Source: Isoetes taiwanensis (taxonomy: Eukaryota > Streptophyta > Lycopodiopsida > Isoetales > Isoetaceae). Taken from it: a stretch of DNA of 64,000 nucleotides. The notes under the pieces are model-generated. The model made no database searches. It was given only the letters and a program-made list of their open reading frames with translations, and had not been told where the DNA came from. The stretch covers positions 371,595-435,594 of the forward strand of contig JAJEKV010000033.1 of NCBI GenBank assembly GCA_021234155.1, in the 5' to 3' direction. Shown here piece by piece: positions 1 to 12,950 of this stretch. A program made the translations under genes and the position numbers. Positions within the stretch are counted from its first letter, which is position 1; each line of letters starts with the position of its first letter.

Positions 1-3000
1 ATCTCTGTCAGCGGGTTCAAACCGGCCCACAATCGTACCTCTTAGCCCACATTTTGCGCCCTAAACCTTTTAAGTCTCCTGCGACGCATACGTGCCGAAA
101 TATAAAGCCTTGCATCTGCGTTCTTTCGAGCTCTTTGCCGCCCAGGTGCACAAAATTTCCTACACTTCAAACTCTTTGCTCGAGGGCAGGCTCTTTTAGT
201 CGATTATCTTTTCTTGGCAGCCACTTCAGGTGAAGCCCTTGTTGGCCAGAATCGTGAAATCGCGAGCGCCCGAGCTTTTCACCCGATTTTCACAAATGGA
301 ACTTCCGGCTCCAAATCGGACCGGTTAGGCGGTTCGCCAGCTCACATGCGTCCAACAGCCGAATGGATACACTTTCACGATTGAAGTCGATGGCACCACC
401 ACTGCTTGACCCAGCACCTAATTTACGGTATTCCATATCCTTTGCAAAGCCCCTTGTTTATCTTGGTCTACCATACCGAGGGATCTAGATGTCCAGCAGA
501 GTTTGAGATTGCTCCACGCCTATCAAACAGCGTGCATCGCTGACAAATATTGACAAGCCCCATGAAACTTTTTGTTGAAGTTTACGTGGTAAGTTCCTTA
601 AGGTATTCTATCAAGAACACCCATATCCAATAAGCCCCCTTTCACATAATATATGTAGTGGTCAGCGCTGCTTCGCTCCAACCACCACATTGATTTGGCC
701 CCAATTGTTGTTCTACCGTCTTCTCCAGAAGTTGACCAGCCATCGCCGGGCTGCCTTCTATCTCACGAAGTTTTAAAGGTGGGAGGCCATCTTCAAGCCA
801 TCATTCGTCTGTTTACTTTCCTCCCACACCTCCTCATTCTCGCCCGGATTCCACTCAGCCCGGTCCATTCCTCCCGGACTCACCAGAGTCGGCACTTCAG
901 CCCTTCTTCTTAGGGTCATGTCAAAATTCGCTCACATGTCAGCATCTCCTCCTCACCCTTTCTGAGGAAACAAAGCACTCAGGTTCACACCATGTCTCAC
1001 AAGGCGCATCCCAAACAGACAGTGAGGGCTCCACCACCCGCGGCACCCTCGTCGGCTTTTTGTATCGTGTCGGCCGGGATGTTCAAGGCTGCTGCTCTCA
1101 GAATTACAAGAATCCCAAAAGCTCTCATGCATGGGGTTCCAAGCGGCTGGAGGCCTGGGGCCAGCCATTCCGCAGAAGTGACCTTCAAGCTGCTACCGCA
1201 TGAAGTGAATACTCTACGGAGACCGGCTTCCAAGACAAGCCGCAGGGGTCTTTTCTGAGGCCGTGAAGATCTCAAGACTGCCCAAAATCGAATTACTGAA
1301 ACTGCTTGCGTCCGGCCGAGGCACAATTGCGGAGACCACCATTCAAAATTATTGGAGCCCGAGTCAAGGCCGCGAGACTCTTTTTGGTTGCCAAAGATAA
1401 AGATATTGCCAAGCTCAACCGCGCTGTATCTGAGACCTCTCGAATTACAACACTCAAGCACAAGACCTTCACAGTGGCGTGGCATCAAATTGCCTCTCCT
1501 TTGACCTCTCGGCTCACATCTCTCCAAGAGCGGCTTCACGGAGGTTCAAGAAAGCAGAAAATTCTTGATGGCCGAGATTCGCGGGTGCTTCGACTCAATG
1601 CTCACAGGCAATCCTCCTCACATGTCCGCGACTTCGAGAAGCGGGTCGTGACCGATCCATACATTAGAAAGGACAACGGATCCGTGACCTCGAGGTTTCG
1701 CCGGCTACATCAAGCTGTTAATTCTGGCGGTAGGCTCGAGACCAAACAATGACTATATTTACCATAGTTAGACAACACACTTTGTTGACTTCCTGTTCCT
1801 TCCGATTATCACGGATTGTAGTAGTTTGCGGATTAGAAATTGGCATGGTGATGGTCACATTGATGTTCCCACGAGCTTAGCGTGAATTTTCTTTTGCTTG
1901 GATCTGGCCGGACCTCTCACGATTTGAAGACAGGGTTTTATTCTAGCGCTTCGCGCAGTCTTTTGTTGATCTCATTCCTTTGTGGCCGATCGGTTCATCG
2001 CAGCCAGAGTTGTTCGGTAATGGCATACATTTTTCATGATTTCCTATGCGAGATACGAGGGACAAATTTGAGGATGGGCCACACGGAACTTTTCGGGTGA
2101 CCCCACCCTTCAATGGTTGCTTTTGGATAACAACCCTATCACGTGATCATGATCAGAACAAAACAACCATCAAGAGTACATGCACGAGCTTGCTCATCAT
2201 TTGCATCTCACGGCGAAACTCACGAGTATACGGGACATCTGAGGGATCTTCCCTTTGCACAAGTTATATCTGACACCTCGCGGGTTACAATCAGCTGCGT
2301 GTATTACGGATAGCAAGAGCCGGTCCCCGCGGGTTGGGATAGCCCTCACAGCAAATTCTCAGCATCCCATACGTTTGGGACCATTGGTTGCAAAGCTCCT
2401 AGATCCGGCTCTTGTAGAGAATTGAGGGCTCCAGCGTGCATGCAGGCATGATCCCCTCTCCCTATGCTTCCCACCGGGTGTTCCTCCGCCCCGGAGTTCT
2501 TGACCTCTGATTGAAGGCGTCTCCCCTTTTTGGACCAAGGTCATGGATGGTCATCTTTGGATGGACTCCACCTCCGGATCTCCGGCGGATCTCGGTGGGA
2601 TCCCGTTTTGTTTGCGCTCAATTGGGAGGATGGTGCCACCCTTGATAACACTACCAATTGGATCTATATTCCCAATGGCGTGGTTGGCAGCCTGGCGATG
2701 CTGCATGGTCTTGACACCTTCTTGCGGAGTCGGCCACCTCACCGTCCTTGATGCCGTCGAGCCGGTTTACGTAAGCTCTCAAATGCATCACATTAGGCTC
2801 TTTAAATGCGTCCATCTTTCCACTTTGTAATCCGAATGCGGTATCCGGTGCCTTCGGTCTCCAGACCCTGCCTACTCATGGAGTGCCGGTTTGTTTTCTT
2901 AGAAGCCCATGCTGCCGCCCGAAGACATGAGTGCGCTCTCATTTTCTCGTGGCGTCCGATCCACGCGCCCTTAGGCTCCAACACTCCCTCACGCTCTTCA

Positions 3001-3480
3001 AATACGCCCGAGGATCTCATTAGCACCCACCGCCAATGGTGCCGTCCTCACTCCCGTGAGGATCGCACCGGTGATGGCTTCCACGCCCTCGAGAAACACT
3101 TCCTCCTTTTCTTCACTCTGAGGTGTCGTTTGGTGGGGGGAGTGTTAGTCATGTACCTCGGTACTGACTATTCATGCACTCTCTGGCGGACAAGGTCAAG
3201 AGGCTCAAGGATCCCGCAGGCAGACACGGGTCCGGTCGTCCAGGCCAGTGAAGACCAAGCAGCCGATTGCAGCGGTCAAAGCACGGAGTGCGCTACCAAA
3301 GCGCCAGCGACAAGAGTGATGACGAATCGCAGCCGAGTCGGCGTCGTGATTCTAGGCACTTCAAGAGGCACCGCCCGGCATTCACGCAAATCAGGTACCT
3401 CCTTCGAGTGGCACGAATCGGTCAGTGTCTATATTGGGCCAAAGGCCAGCCGCTATATGAGTAGAGCTAGCACATAAGTT
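1..3480. other. Decayed repetitive sequence, no recognised gene
   Basis: I recognise no gene family here. The longest open stretches are 1306-1752 (148 codons) and 2806-3477 (223 codons), both on the plus strand. The first contains a Lys/Arg-rich, possibly helical segment; the second ends in a Ser/Arg/Asp-rich stretch that resembles retrotransposon gag tails. Neither shows a motif I can name and neither starts from a convincing context. The stretch lies upstream of a Ty3/gypsy 3' end, so it may be decayed element interior. That is inference. Confidence 0.3.
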
Positions 3481-3891
3481 TTAGATGAGTTTTTGAGTCT
3501 TGTCTCTCTTGATCTTCTGGAATTCTTGAGCTCATGTATGTTCATCATTGATATCAAGGAAGCTTATCATTTTTCCTCTCACTTAGTTCCCTTTTGTTCT
3601 GTTTTCTTCCTCTTGCTCTCTTCTTGCAAATCCGTGTGACATAGTCCCAGTTCTCCTGTTAGATCCGCGGGGTCCTCCTGAGGTATCTTCTTGAGGAGTT
3701 CGAACCAGACTAATGAGGCCATGTTTTGTTTTGTTATATGTTTTGTATTAAACATATTATATTGTACCCCTACGATCCACTGGGCAACTTCTTGTTGTTT
3801 TCCCTATCTATGTTATGCTATCTGTTTTGTGTGGATGGACTACGGTCCAAAACTTTGATCACCTATGATCTTTCTGTAACTTTTCTATTAC

Positions 3892-3993
3892 ATGATGAAG
3901 TATATGTTATCTTCTAATCAAATAATAATTGTTTCCATAGATGCACCACCTAATCTTAATGCTGAAGATAACATTATTTCAAGGGGGGTAGAA
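3892..3993 (+). mobile_element. Ty3/gypsy polyprotein C-terminal remnant and polypurine tract
   Basis: The reading frame at about 3930-3993 gives DAPPNLNAEDNIISRGVE, the acidic tail followed by S-R-G-V-E that commonly ends plant Ty3/gypsy polyproteins. It runs into a purine tract (AAGGGGGGTAGAA, 3981-3993) directly before a TGTGAC terminus. This order (pol end, polypurine tract, LTR) defines the 3' end of an LTR element. The upstream integrase and reverse transcriptase are not recognisable, so the element is truncated or strongly decayed. Confidence 0.6.
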
Positions 3994-4695
3994 TGTGACG
4001 TTCCCATGACACGTCACCAAGTATATTGGCACCATTATAGGTCATTAGGGGCTAACTTCCCTGGCCCAACTTGATTGGCCAGGGAAGGCTTGCTAATCTG
4101 AGAGGGCATGTTGGGCCTCTACCCCCAATTCTCTCCCAAATTAATTTAGAAAAGGATTGGAGAAGGGAGGAGCTACTTGAATACTGTAGCCCGACTTGAT
4201 TCATGGATGTTCTTCAGGATAACGGATCTAGCCAAGGGATAGGTTAGTCCTTAGGTAGTTTGTGTTGCCATCTAACCCTTGTATGAATAGATGGATGATT
4301 AGACTCTATTTTATGTTCTATTATTTGAGATACGATGTAGCTGGCAGTTGCTCTCTCTTTACGTTTCCTCTTGTGGCCTGGCCATGGGTTAAAGGGGGTA
4401 GAGACCTAAGGCCACATCTAGGAATAGAGATGCTCCTAGTTAGAACCCCACTTAAGAAATCGTTAAATGCATGGCATAAAGAGAGGCCCTCACAGGCATT
4501 TGTCGATGGTATGATGTGGTTGAACACTATATAAGGATCATGGTGGTAAAATGGAGGTGGGACCTTGTCTAGCATGGCTACAAGGCTCCCTATAGTGGCT
4601 GGATCTACCAGTGATCGCTAGCGTATGGGCTTGCGTGTATGGAGTGCGACACCTCCTGAGTGCGGGGATGCATTACCTACTATAGGGATGTCACA
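3994..4695 (+). repeat. Putative Ty3/gypsy 3' LTR
   Basis: The sequence starts TGTGAC right after the polypurine tract. A matching GTCACA occurs at 4690-4695, which would give 6-bp inverted LTR ends and a 702-bp LTR. A TATATAAG box sits about 535 bp in, as expected for the U3/R border. The start is well supported by the tract before it. The end is a choice among possibilities, because no second LTR or target duplication is present in the window to confirm it; a longer LTR reaching past 5 kb is possible. Confidence 0.5.
4528..4535 (+). promoter_or_regulatory. TATA box of the putative LTR
   Basis: TATATAAG inside the proposed LTR, in the position expected for the retrotransposon promoter. Confidence 0.4.
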
Positions 4696-5955
4696 GGCTC
4701 GATGGGCCAGCGCCCGGGGTGGCCTATAGTTTGGGGAGTTCAGAGTCGGGAATGCAGATGTGTGATAAGCTAGTGGGGCCCTGTCCTCTAGACACCCATA
4801 AAAGCACCATGCTGCAGGAAGGGATTCCTCCTTTTCCCGCCTCTCATCCAGGCAGGATGTAATCGAGTAGTTTCTTAGGGTGACTCGGTCGTCTCGAGAG
4901 ACGCGCCATGATTTAGCCCTATGCAAAGTGTGCACATGGTAGGATGGGTGGAATATACCAACTATTATTCTAATGCCCGATATCACCATTGTGTCATGAC
5001 TACATGCGATTGATATCGAGGCCTTGACCATCGAATTGACCCCTTGATCGAGCACGAGGGGTAGAACCTTTTATTTCTGATGTATTTGTATGCACATTGA
5101 TATTATGTTGATGTTGCCTTGATGATGGATGGCCCACCCTTCGTGATGGTATGTTATTATACATATTGTTGCTAGGTACTAACATGTATATGCGGCTTCA
5201 TATTATTAGGGCAGATTTGGGATCTCAAAATGGCTCCCTGCTTGGATGCTAGAATTCCGCGTCATGTTTCACCATGACCAATGAGGTTTAGCATTTTCTA
5301 CCAAAGTCGATTGATAGTTGGCAGAGTAGAGGAAGGGCGGGGCTTGCCAGCATCCGCGGCGAAATTTCATAAGTTTATGTTTATTGCATTCGGTACAACC
5401 ACATTAATGGCCGCATTTTTAAATAATGGCTCTTTGAAATGGAAGCTCGCATTACATGCCCACCATGCGCAACCACCTTATCAAATTTTGGCACCAAGAT
5501 TTCTATTGTTCCTCTAAGCGCCACTCGTTATCTTCTCCCCTTCCCTCTTCATTGAGGAATCCATGTGACCGGTGGTGTCACGTGTTTTTGCTCTATTCTG
5601 AAGCGGCTCAAGGTCAGAAGTGGGAGGTTATGTCTCCATAGATTCATGGGTGAGGTATGTTATACCATCAGCGAGGCCGAGCATAGGGATTAGCGATGCT
5701 TGGCGAGGCAATATCGCGGACAAGCAAACGTATGTTACATGCCATGTTCTTACTATTCAAATTTTCATTACGAGAAATTTTCCTACTTTTTTAACTCGCC
5801 CATTCATCGTATTGCTCCTTGCCATTCATTTGTTTCCCCTTGTTGGTTTATTGGCTAGTCCATTGGGTTAGCTTAGCTTCACAAAAGTCTTGTGTTCAAG
5901 TCTGCGGGGGTAAGATCATATGTCTCATGGATCGCCAATGTGGCATGGCGTAAAA

Positions 5956-5957
<2 letters not shown>
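4696..5957. other. No recognised feature
   Basis: Short open stretches on both strands (for example 4618-5055 minus) show no family motif. It may be the rest of the LTR or flanking decayed repeat. Confidence 0.3.

Positions 5958-5991
<34 letters not shown>
5958..5991 (+). repeat. (TCTA)n microsatellite
   Basis: About eight uninterrupted TATC/TCTA units. It shares its tetranucleotide with the much longer array at 13.6 kb. Confidence 0.95.
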
Positions 5992-5992
<1 letters not shown>

Positions 5993-7109
5993 ACGATCCA
6001 ACGTCCGTCTGTATCTCACGGTTTGCATCCATCATTGCTCCCTAGTATGCTCCTACATTTGCTTGGAGTTCATCACTTACAAAACAATGAAGGCATGGCC
6101 GATTGGAAGGATATCTATCCCATAGGCTCGTGGAGTGAGATGCTATCCTTAACAAGGGGGTGACCATGGGTTACGCTCGCCCGGCGGCGTTCACCATATA
6201 CAGCGAATAGGTGAAGTATAGGCTTCAAAATAAATGCTATGGATAGTATATTGCAAAACATAAAGGGGATTTTTGAAGAGGAAGATATTTGCAAACTTGC
6301 ATCCCCACTAATACATGGATCACACCATGCAAAATGCACATATGCACTTTGTAAATGTGTAGTGAGATTTCGCGTCATGTGATCCTTGCTTCCCTTTTTT
6401 TCTCTTCTTGATTTGTATTCACCCACTTGAGTCAATTCTTTTCTTTTGGACTATGCTTATCCAGAATCTCAGTTTAAGACTAGGGAAAAGGATTACTAAC
6501 GTGTTGTTGTCTAAACATATGGACATAAGGGACATGCTTTTCAAGCAATGGGCATCTAGTTTCGCACGTTATGTAAAGTTGTGGCAGCCGAGTTTGAAAG
6601 TCGTCCGCATGACCTCTTTAAAAGCGGATTGTATGAAAGCCTCAAAGTTATGAGAATGATGCCCTTGCAATGGCCGAAATGTTTGATAGGCGATGCGGCC
6701 GGGGGATGTTGAAAGAGAATATTTGCTTTCGATTAAGAGGTATTTACCTAATGCCCACGACTTCATCAAAGACATAATGTGTAAAATGTATAGCATTCGC
6801 GGACACTGCTTCATCTATTTGTGCGTGGAAGCGAGCCGTGTCACAAGACCTATGTAGGAAACTAGAACTAGAAACCAGCCCAATATCGCGAGTTGAAGTA
6901 AAATCTGCGGGGATCTGAGGCGGATCAAGCCAGCTATTCTTGGAAATTTGAACCATTTGGTCATTCACGTTCCACCATTAATTGCGGACTTCAGCTCATC
7001 ACTTTGTAAGGAAGACTCCGGTGGCGTCGCCCGGGCGAGGCGGGAAGCCTATAAGCGAGAATAATCTCCGGCAATTACCTAGTACTTATGCAAATGGGAG
7101 ACTATTAAT
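5992..7109. other. No recognised gene
   Basis: Nothing codes convincingly. At 6308-6400 there is a GGATCACACCATG...ATGTGATCC motif that recurs in the degenerate repeat family at 7.26-8.16 kb and at about 9.53 kb. Confidence 0.35.
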
Positions 7110-7229
7110 GAATAGAATAGAATAGAATAGAATAGAATAGAATAGAATAGAATAGAATAGAATAGAATAGAATAGAATAGAATAGAATAGAGATAGAGAT
7201 AGAATAAAGATAGAATAGAATAGAATAAG
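7110..7229 (+). repeat. (TAGAA)n microsatellite, interrupted
   Basis: About 16 clean AATAG units followed by GATAG and AATAA interruptions. On the minus strand this is (ATTCT)n, the same pentanucleotide that forms the 3' tail of the LINE family in this window. The flank on the high-coordinate side, read on the minus strand, contains TGGGTCGGCCAGG, only a weak match to the family's GGGTCCCATAGGCC. Derivation from a LINE tail is therefore possible but unproven. Confidence 0.9.
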
Positions 7230-7255
7230 AGGGACTTGGTGTTGTATCCTGGCCG

Positions 7256-8160
7256 ACCCAACAAACAAGGAAGTGGATTACACCATGGAAATTTAATTTA
7301 ATATTCCAACTTTTTAGCGTATACATAACTCACTTGGTGTGATCTTTTTGGAAAAAGATGACTTCCAATAGTAAAATTACTTTGATTATCTTTTAATATA
7401 TGTGTCTTATTTGAAGTAAAGTGTGGATATGTGACATGCTCGTTTATTGATAAAGTGTTGGCTTTTGAAAAAGAGGGCTAATAAAAGTTTATGTGCCAGA
7501 GATTGGTAAAAGTATTTTAGATGCAAATAGGAAGGGGGCACTAAGGTGTTTTAACTTTAATTTGACAAACAAAGCAATATCCGCACCATCTCTTGAAATG
7601 ATTGTGTTCCATTTTTTATATCTTTATTTATTAAGCGAGGAGTCCTTCTTGAAAAAAAGATATGCTCTTTGAAAATGGCTAATAACTTTATATACTTAGA
7701 TTGGTAAAAGCATTAAATAAGAAGGTGTACTTGTGTTTTAATTTTAATTGACAACAAATAGAAAGTGGATCACCTGCAGCGAATTTAGTGTGTTCCATTT
7801 TTTGCATATGTACTATTAAAGCTTGGTGTGATCCTTCTTGAAAAAGGATGTGCTCTCTTTGAAAAAAGGCTAATAACTTATGTATTTGAGTGAGTAAAGC
7901 TTACATTTTAGATGCAAATAGGAATGGAATTACTTGTGTTTAATTTTAATTTTGACAACAAACAAATAAAAGATTGGATCACACCATGCGAATTTAGTGT
8001 GTCCCTTTTTTTTCCGCATATGTATTATTTAGCCATTGTGATCCATCTTGAAAAAAAATAGCTTTCAAGTAAAAAGAAAAGAAAAGAAATATCTTATTTA
8101 AAGTGTAAAAAGTATTGGTATATAAAGTGTTGGTTTATTAAAAAGGTGTTTTGCTATTTG
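7256..8160 (+). repeat. Degenerate tandem repeat, about 200-bp units
   Basis: Successive blocks share the order: TTGACAACAAA, GGATCACACCATGCGAATTT, GTGTTCCATTTTTT, GCATATGTA, TGTGATCCTTCTTGAAAAA, GGCTAATAACTTA, then ATGCAAATAGGAA. Starts are visible near 7256, 7562, 7745 and 7950, with spacing from about 180 to 306 bp. Related single blocks occur at about 9350 and 9527. The units are strongly diverged, with many indels. I do not know the family. Confidence 0.6.
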
Positions 8161-8181
8161 AAAACTTCACATGCAAATGGG

Positions 8182-8221
8182 AGGCTATTGAATGGGTACT
8201 TGTGTACCCATTCAATAACCT
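8182..8221 (+). repeat. Hairpin: 18-bp arms, 4-nt loop
   Basis: Arms 8182-8199 and 8204-8221 are reverse complements with one mismatch (AGGCTATTGAATGGGTAC against AGGTTATTGAATGGGTAC) around TTGT. It lies at the end of the degenerate tandem repeat block. Confidence 0.8.
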
Positions 8222-8229
8222 ATCTAAGG

Positions 8230-9347
8230 AAATCAAAGCATATCTAATTTAACGATAGTAGCATCAACACAGTTGTACGGATGTGAGACTTATGGGGATA
8301 GGCCTGTCAAGAAAAGAAATGGAAAAACAGAAGGCATACTGAGGCAATGGCACGGACAGGGAATTCCAGGTGAGAGCGGGGTACATCGTGGCAACAATCT
8401 TATATGGAGGCGAGGGAAAAGCCAATGGAAGTGAGGGCTGGGAAAGAAGCAGTTAAGATACCTAATAAGGACAATAGCTATGGGAAAAGAGACAAAGCCC
8501 GAAATGGAGTCAATGGCGATAGATGAATCGACAAACTCTTTCCTCTGGCCGATCACAAGGGATGGTTCGCAGGTGTGAAATGGGCCGAAATAAATATGGG
8601 GATGCAACTAAGTCCGAGGATTATATAGCGGATGGATGGGGGCCGAAGAATGGACAGGAAAAAGCAATGGCCAGGTACGCGGCACCATGAGACAAAGCGG
8701 GGAATGGCTGTGGAAACCTTCAATCCGGGGGGCGGATAGGGCATATCCCACATACGCCGGTACGTTGAACCGAGGCGGTAGCCCGGTCAGAATAGGGAAG
8801 CCACGACCTCAAGATTGAGAAAAGATAGATGGAGGAAAAATAGATGTCGGCGAGAGAATATGCTCCGAGTATGTGACTCGGGGAAAAATAGAAAGGCAGA
8901 AGAGTACATGAGTAAAAAAGAGGTGCGGTTTATGTTATAAAGGTCAAATTTAACAAGGTCGGTGGGATCTCCACTCCGGCCTTGATGGACAAAGAAAGAA
9001 CACTCCACGGTGAAAGCTATAAAAGAAATGATAATAAAGACACGAGAGGGGTGCACAAAAGAGAGGGCTAATAATCACGAAAGCCGCGGATGGATCGAGG
9101 AAGAAAGCCCACAAAGTCACAGTTCAAACTTCATTTATAGCGATGCATTTATTGTATGGCCAGAAGCCGGATATAAGCCGATGCGGGTAATATATAAAGA
9201 ACAAGTGAAGCGCTAGATGGCTACATAAAACCTATCGTCACACGTTTCTAACACCCTATGGGGGCTTCCTTGAGGATGCTACATAAGTCGGGGGCCTCCA
9301 TGACTGAAGATTAATGTATTCCTATTCTATTCTATTCTATTCTATTT
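8230..9347 (+). mobile_element. Possible decayed LINE 3' region with ATTCT tail
   Basis: At about 8243-8290 the plus strand reads STQLYGCETYG, matching the YGCE motif found C-terminal to the reverse transcriptase in many non-LTR elements. At 9318-9347 there is a short (ATTCT)n run preceded by GGCCTCCATGACTGAAGATT, which resembles the GGTCTCCGTGGACGATAAA before the tail in better copies. Between them nothing is recognisable and there are many stops. I infer a badly decayed copy; the two ends could be unrelated. Confidence 0.35.
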
Positions 9348-10359
9348 AATTTAACAACAAATAGGAAAGTAGGTCACGCCGTACAAATTTGCTATGTTCC
9401 ATCTTGATGTTATGTTATACAAAAATAACATTAAAATATGTTTTAAAAAGTGTAAGTAAGAGACTATTTGTTTACCCTAAGTTGTAAGTTCAATATTTGT
9501 GTTTCTATTTACTTTTTTAAGCAAGGATCACACCATGTGAATTTCTTATATGCAATTATTTTTGCGCATGAAAATTTCGCATAATATGATCCTCTTTAAA
9601 CAAGGATGGCTTTGACCTTCAATGTTCATAAATTTTATGAATGTTTGCATATAAAAATGTCATTCTTAGAAAATGGTCATCAAATGGATAACAAGTCAAA
9701 GAGTTCTTCTATTATCTAAAGAGTTTCAAGACTCATTTTTGCTATAATTTAAGACAGCAATGAAATTTTAAAGGAATCTATTGTGAAAATTAGTCAAAGA
9801 CTTACACAAACACCATAACTTTTGTACTTCAAGAATGTATGAACCCTTTGCATTATTAGCATCTTCACGGACATTTCCCCTTCCTTAAAGAGGTACTTCT
9901 TTGATCGATGCTATTCCAGTGATCTCCTCCTCTTCAACTCAATGTTATTTTGGCATAGCTATTAATCATATCTCCATTCTTCATATATCTAAGAGGGTTG
10001 GTAGCTATTTTTCCTCCACCCCTTTCAGTGCTTCTATGAAAAAAGCTACTTTGGCTGCTTATGGGATTTCTCCATGCCTTGACCACTTCATAACTGTCCC
10101 ATTTCTAAAAAAACCAAGTGCATGTGCCCTAGGAGGTGTATGCACCCATAGTATATGCATGTACTAAGTGCATCCATATAAGCTTTAATGATTTTATTAG
10201 GGGCTTCCACAAACCTCTTTGCATCTTGTTCTTTGAGATGTATTCGCTGTATGTGCGGGAACAAGTTCGATAGAGCATCTCAAGCTTGTTTCTTTCTCAA
10301 TGAGGAATGGATATCCTCAGCGCCCTCCTCTTCAACATTAACCATCACTTTCGCAGAAA
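9348..10359. other. AT-rich spacer, no recognised gene
   Basis: Contains two single blocks of the degenerate repeat (about 9350 and 9527) and short open stretches without motifs. Confidence 0.35.
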
Positions 10360-11396
10360 TTCATGATTGGCCACGGAAAGCCCACTTGTTTCGGGCTTTG
10401 GTAGAGCCTGTTTTTCTTGTATGGTTCTCAAGTGTGGGGGCACGCCATTAGTGCTAGTGCTTGGGAGAGCTTGGGCCGGGTGCAAAGTCCTTTCTCACTT
10501 ACGACCTCGGGTTAAAACAACGGTGCCCTATGCTATTCTTTTACAAGAGACAGGTTTTTGGCCTCTTCAACATTACGCCATGAGGCACCATCTCCACTAT
10601 ATGCAAAGGTGCACCCACATGGATGATGTTAGGTATCCTGTTCTTGCACTTGCCATGGCTGAATCTCCTCGGGCGTTTGAAGCGATGTTGGAAAGAGCAT
10701 TCGCACTACATGGTTTGCCCGTTGGGATATTGCAACGGAAACTTTGCGATGCTTGCTAGTTCGATCCCGAGCTTTTTTGCAACAATATCTCAATGGTCGT
10801 TTTTTCTCAAAAGATATGGGGCCTTGATTACTTTTGGTCCAGTGAAAACGGGTCATTATCATGCACACATAAATCCCACCTTGGCACCAGGGCCCCAAGC
10901 TTATTTGCTTGCTTCATTGTCGGGGAAGAAGCTTGTAGCTATTGCATCAGGTCATACGGGGTCTCACGGGCTACGGGGATTGAGGCAGGGTAGATGGGAG
11001 CGACCATAATTGCCGCTGGAGAAGCGAGACTATGTGCCTGTTGCCGATTCTGAGTTATTGAAGATGAAAGCCATGCTTTTGAGATAGTCCAGAATCATTT
11101 TTTGACCTTAGCATTCCATTCCACGCTTCCACAACTTCTCGGAGCACCATCTGTGCATGACTTGGCATTATACATACTTGAAGTTCTAGATAAACGTCTG
11201 CAATAACTGAGCCCTCAGTAGTAATTATCTCTGCTTGTCTAGTATCATCATTACTGCAAAGGTTTTTCCCTTGAAAACCTTTCGAGGCAGGGGTTTTTTA
11301 ATCCTAGTAGTAATGATTGTACTAGCCCATTGTATGGGTCCCATGACCTATTGGTCTCCGTGGACGTTAAAAAAACTATTCTATTCTATTCTATTA
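10360..11396 (+). mobile_element. LINE 3' half with (ATTCT)n tail, 5' truncated
   Basis: Two overlapping frames (10367-10759 and 10623-11009) read RVKTTVPYAILLQETGFWPL, then DDVRYPVLALAMAE, then HAHINPTLAPGPQAYLLASL. The same phrases appear in the LINE copies at 16.86 kb (RVKSIVSYPILLLGIGFLP), 61.8 kb (DEARLPNLALAMA) and 22.5 kb (HHIDPILERGLQYYMHIHL). This is the region C-terminal to the reverse transcriptase. It is followed by the family 3' UTR: a hairpin AAAACC/GGTTTT at about 11273-11299, GGGTCCCATGACCTATTGGTCTCCGTGGACG split over 11337-11366, and (ATTCT)4 at 11377-11396. Frameshifts make it non-functional. Confidence 0.75.
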
Positions 11397-12945
11397 TATA
11401 TTCAAATTCCTTTGCCTTGTGAATGTTAGTGAGCCATCATCATTAGCCGCAATGGTTTAATGCGATACATATTTTTTATTTGTTTTTAATATGTGAAAAT
11501 GGGACAATAAATGCACGATCTCTTGAAATCTGTGAGAATCTATAATTATGAAAGGTAGGTAATCTACATGGCATTGGAGAGGAGAATAAGAAATCTGACG
11601 TGGAATGACTCTTACCAAGCCATTTTGAAATCCCAAATCCGCCTTAATGAGGATTCTCATAAAAGGCATGGGACGAATGATACTGTTGTGTCCTTCACCT
11701 GGACACCTGCCCACCACAAGTGGTCCGAGTCAGACGGAGGGCCTTGTCGTGGTGATGGAGTCACCATGGGAGGAGATTTCCCGTATTTATATGATGGGAG
11801 CATCGTGTAGGTTCGGGGAGCGTCACACCAACCACCGTACATGGCCAGACCGTACCAGACATCAGTCATCTACGTTTGACCACATCCAACCCGTCAAAGT
11901 CCCTGTCATATCTTCTCCATCGGAATTGAATCATTGCCTCTGAGATCCTTTTTCGCCATTTCAGAGTATAAAATTGTTCACGTCTAAACTGGATCCACTT
12001 AGTCCTGAACTTGCAGAGGTAGCAAACCCAGTGGCATCTATCAAAGATCATCGATGCATTCTAGTCGTCCAGTGACTAGCTAGGCTCGCCTAGTACATAA
12101 TCCCAGAGCCATGCCGCATCGCATGACAGATGGGAGCCCGGCTTAGAGATTTCGGTGTGAAGCAGCAACAGGCAATCGCAACCGCCAAACAATGGAGGTA
12201 GATGCGAGCTCTCCAATCACATGTGTGTATCGGTTTCCAGGACGTTCTAAAACATTCCAAAACTTACGTGCATGTGCGACATAGGGCAGATCTCATCCAT
12301 TGTAGTGGTTCGATCCTGACCATTGGCCTAGGTATATAAGAGTCTCATTCTTGTCGAACCATTCCGGTTCAATGCCAGTCTTGAGCCATTCCAGCTTGAG
12401 TCCTTGTATTATGCTCAGTTATACCAAGTATTTCTTGCATCCTAACATATTCATTGCATATTTCTTGTGTATTTCTTCTTGTTTTTGCGTAGGTTCATGA
12501 GAGTTTGAATTGATATCCCTTCCCAGTTCTTGCCTGCCCCGACCCATATTTGGTGTTTTTTGTCTCTATGAAGGATATTTCATCCTTATACAATATGCCT
12601 AGCAGCTTGTTCAAAAATAAGGAGCTCAGAGAACGAGTAGCATCTCATGAGTCAGCCTCTAGATGTCCGAATCAATCAATTTGAGAGAAAATACATTCTC
12701 GGACTGCTGGAAATTGCTTCCAAGGTGCGTTTTGAAGCATGTTTCCGATTTGATCTAGGTTCCAACAAAGCTAGAGGGTATAAGCACCATATAAATAAAG
12801 TGGAAATTATTTTGACAGTTGGAACTCATTTAATAAAGCGGAACTCATGCAAAAAAAAACTAAGGTTCTGCATTCGATCATTACTAGATTTCACATCATA
12901 CAACAAGAACAATCTTTACAAACAACGATCCAAAAAATTTACAAA
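11397..12945. other. No recognised gene; LTR-like promoter at 12333
   Basis: Short ORFs (11568-11810, 11647-11943, 12647-13213) have no motifs; the last gets its length from the purine tract. A TATATAAG at 12333-12340 followed by a pyrimidine-rich segment and CCTAACA near 12440 looks like the U3/R and end of an LTR, but I cannot find the matching start. Confidence 0.3.
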
Positions 12946-12950
12946 AAAAA

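Noticed and set aside
7079-7326. Overlapping minus-strand ORFs rich in Ile-Leu-Phe-Tyr-Ser
   Set aside because: They are translations of the TAGAA microsatellite and exist in all frames because a five-base repeat lacks stops.
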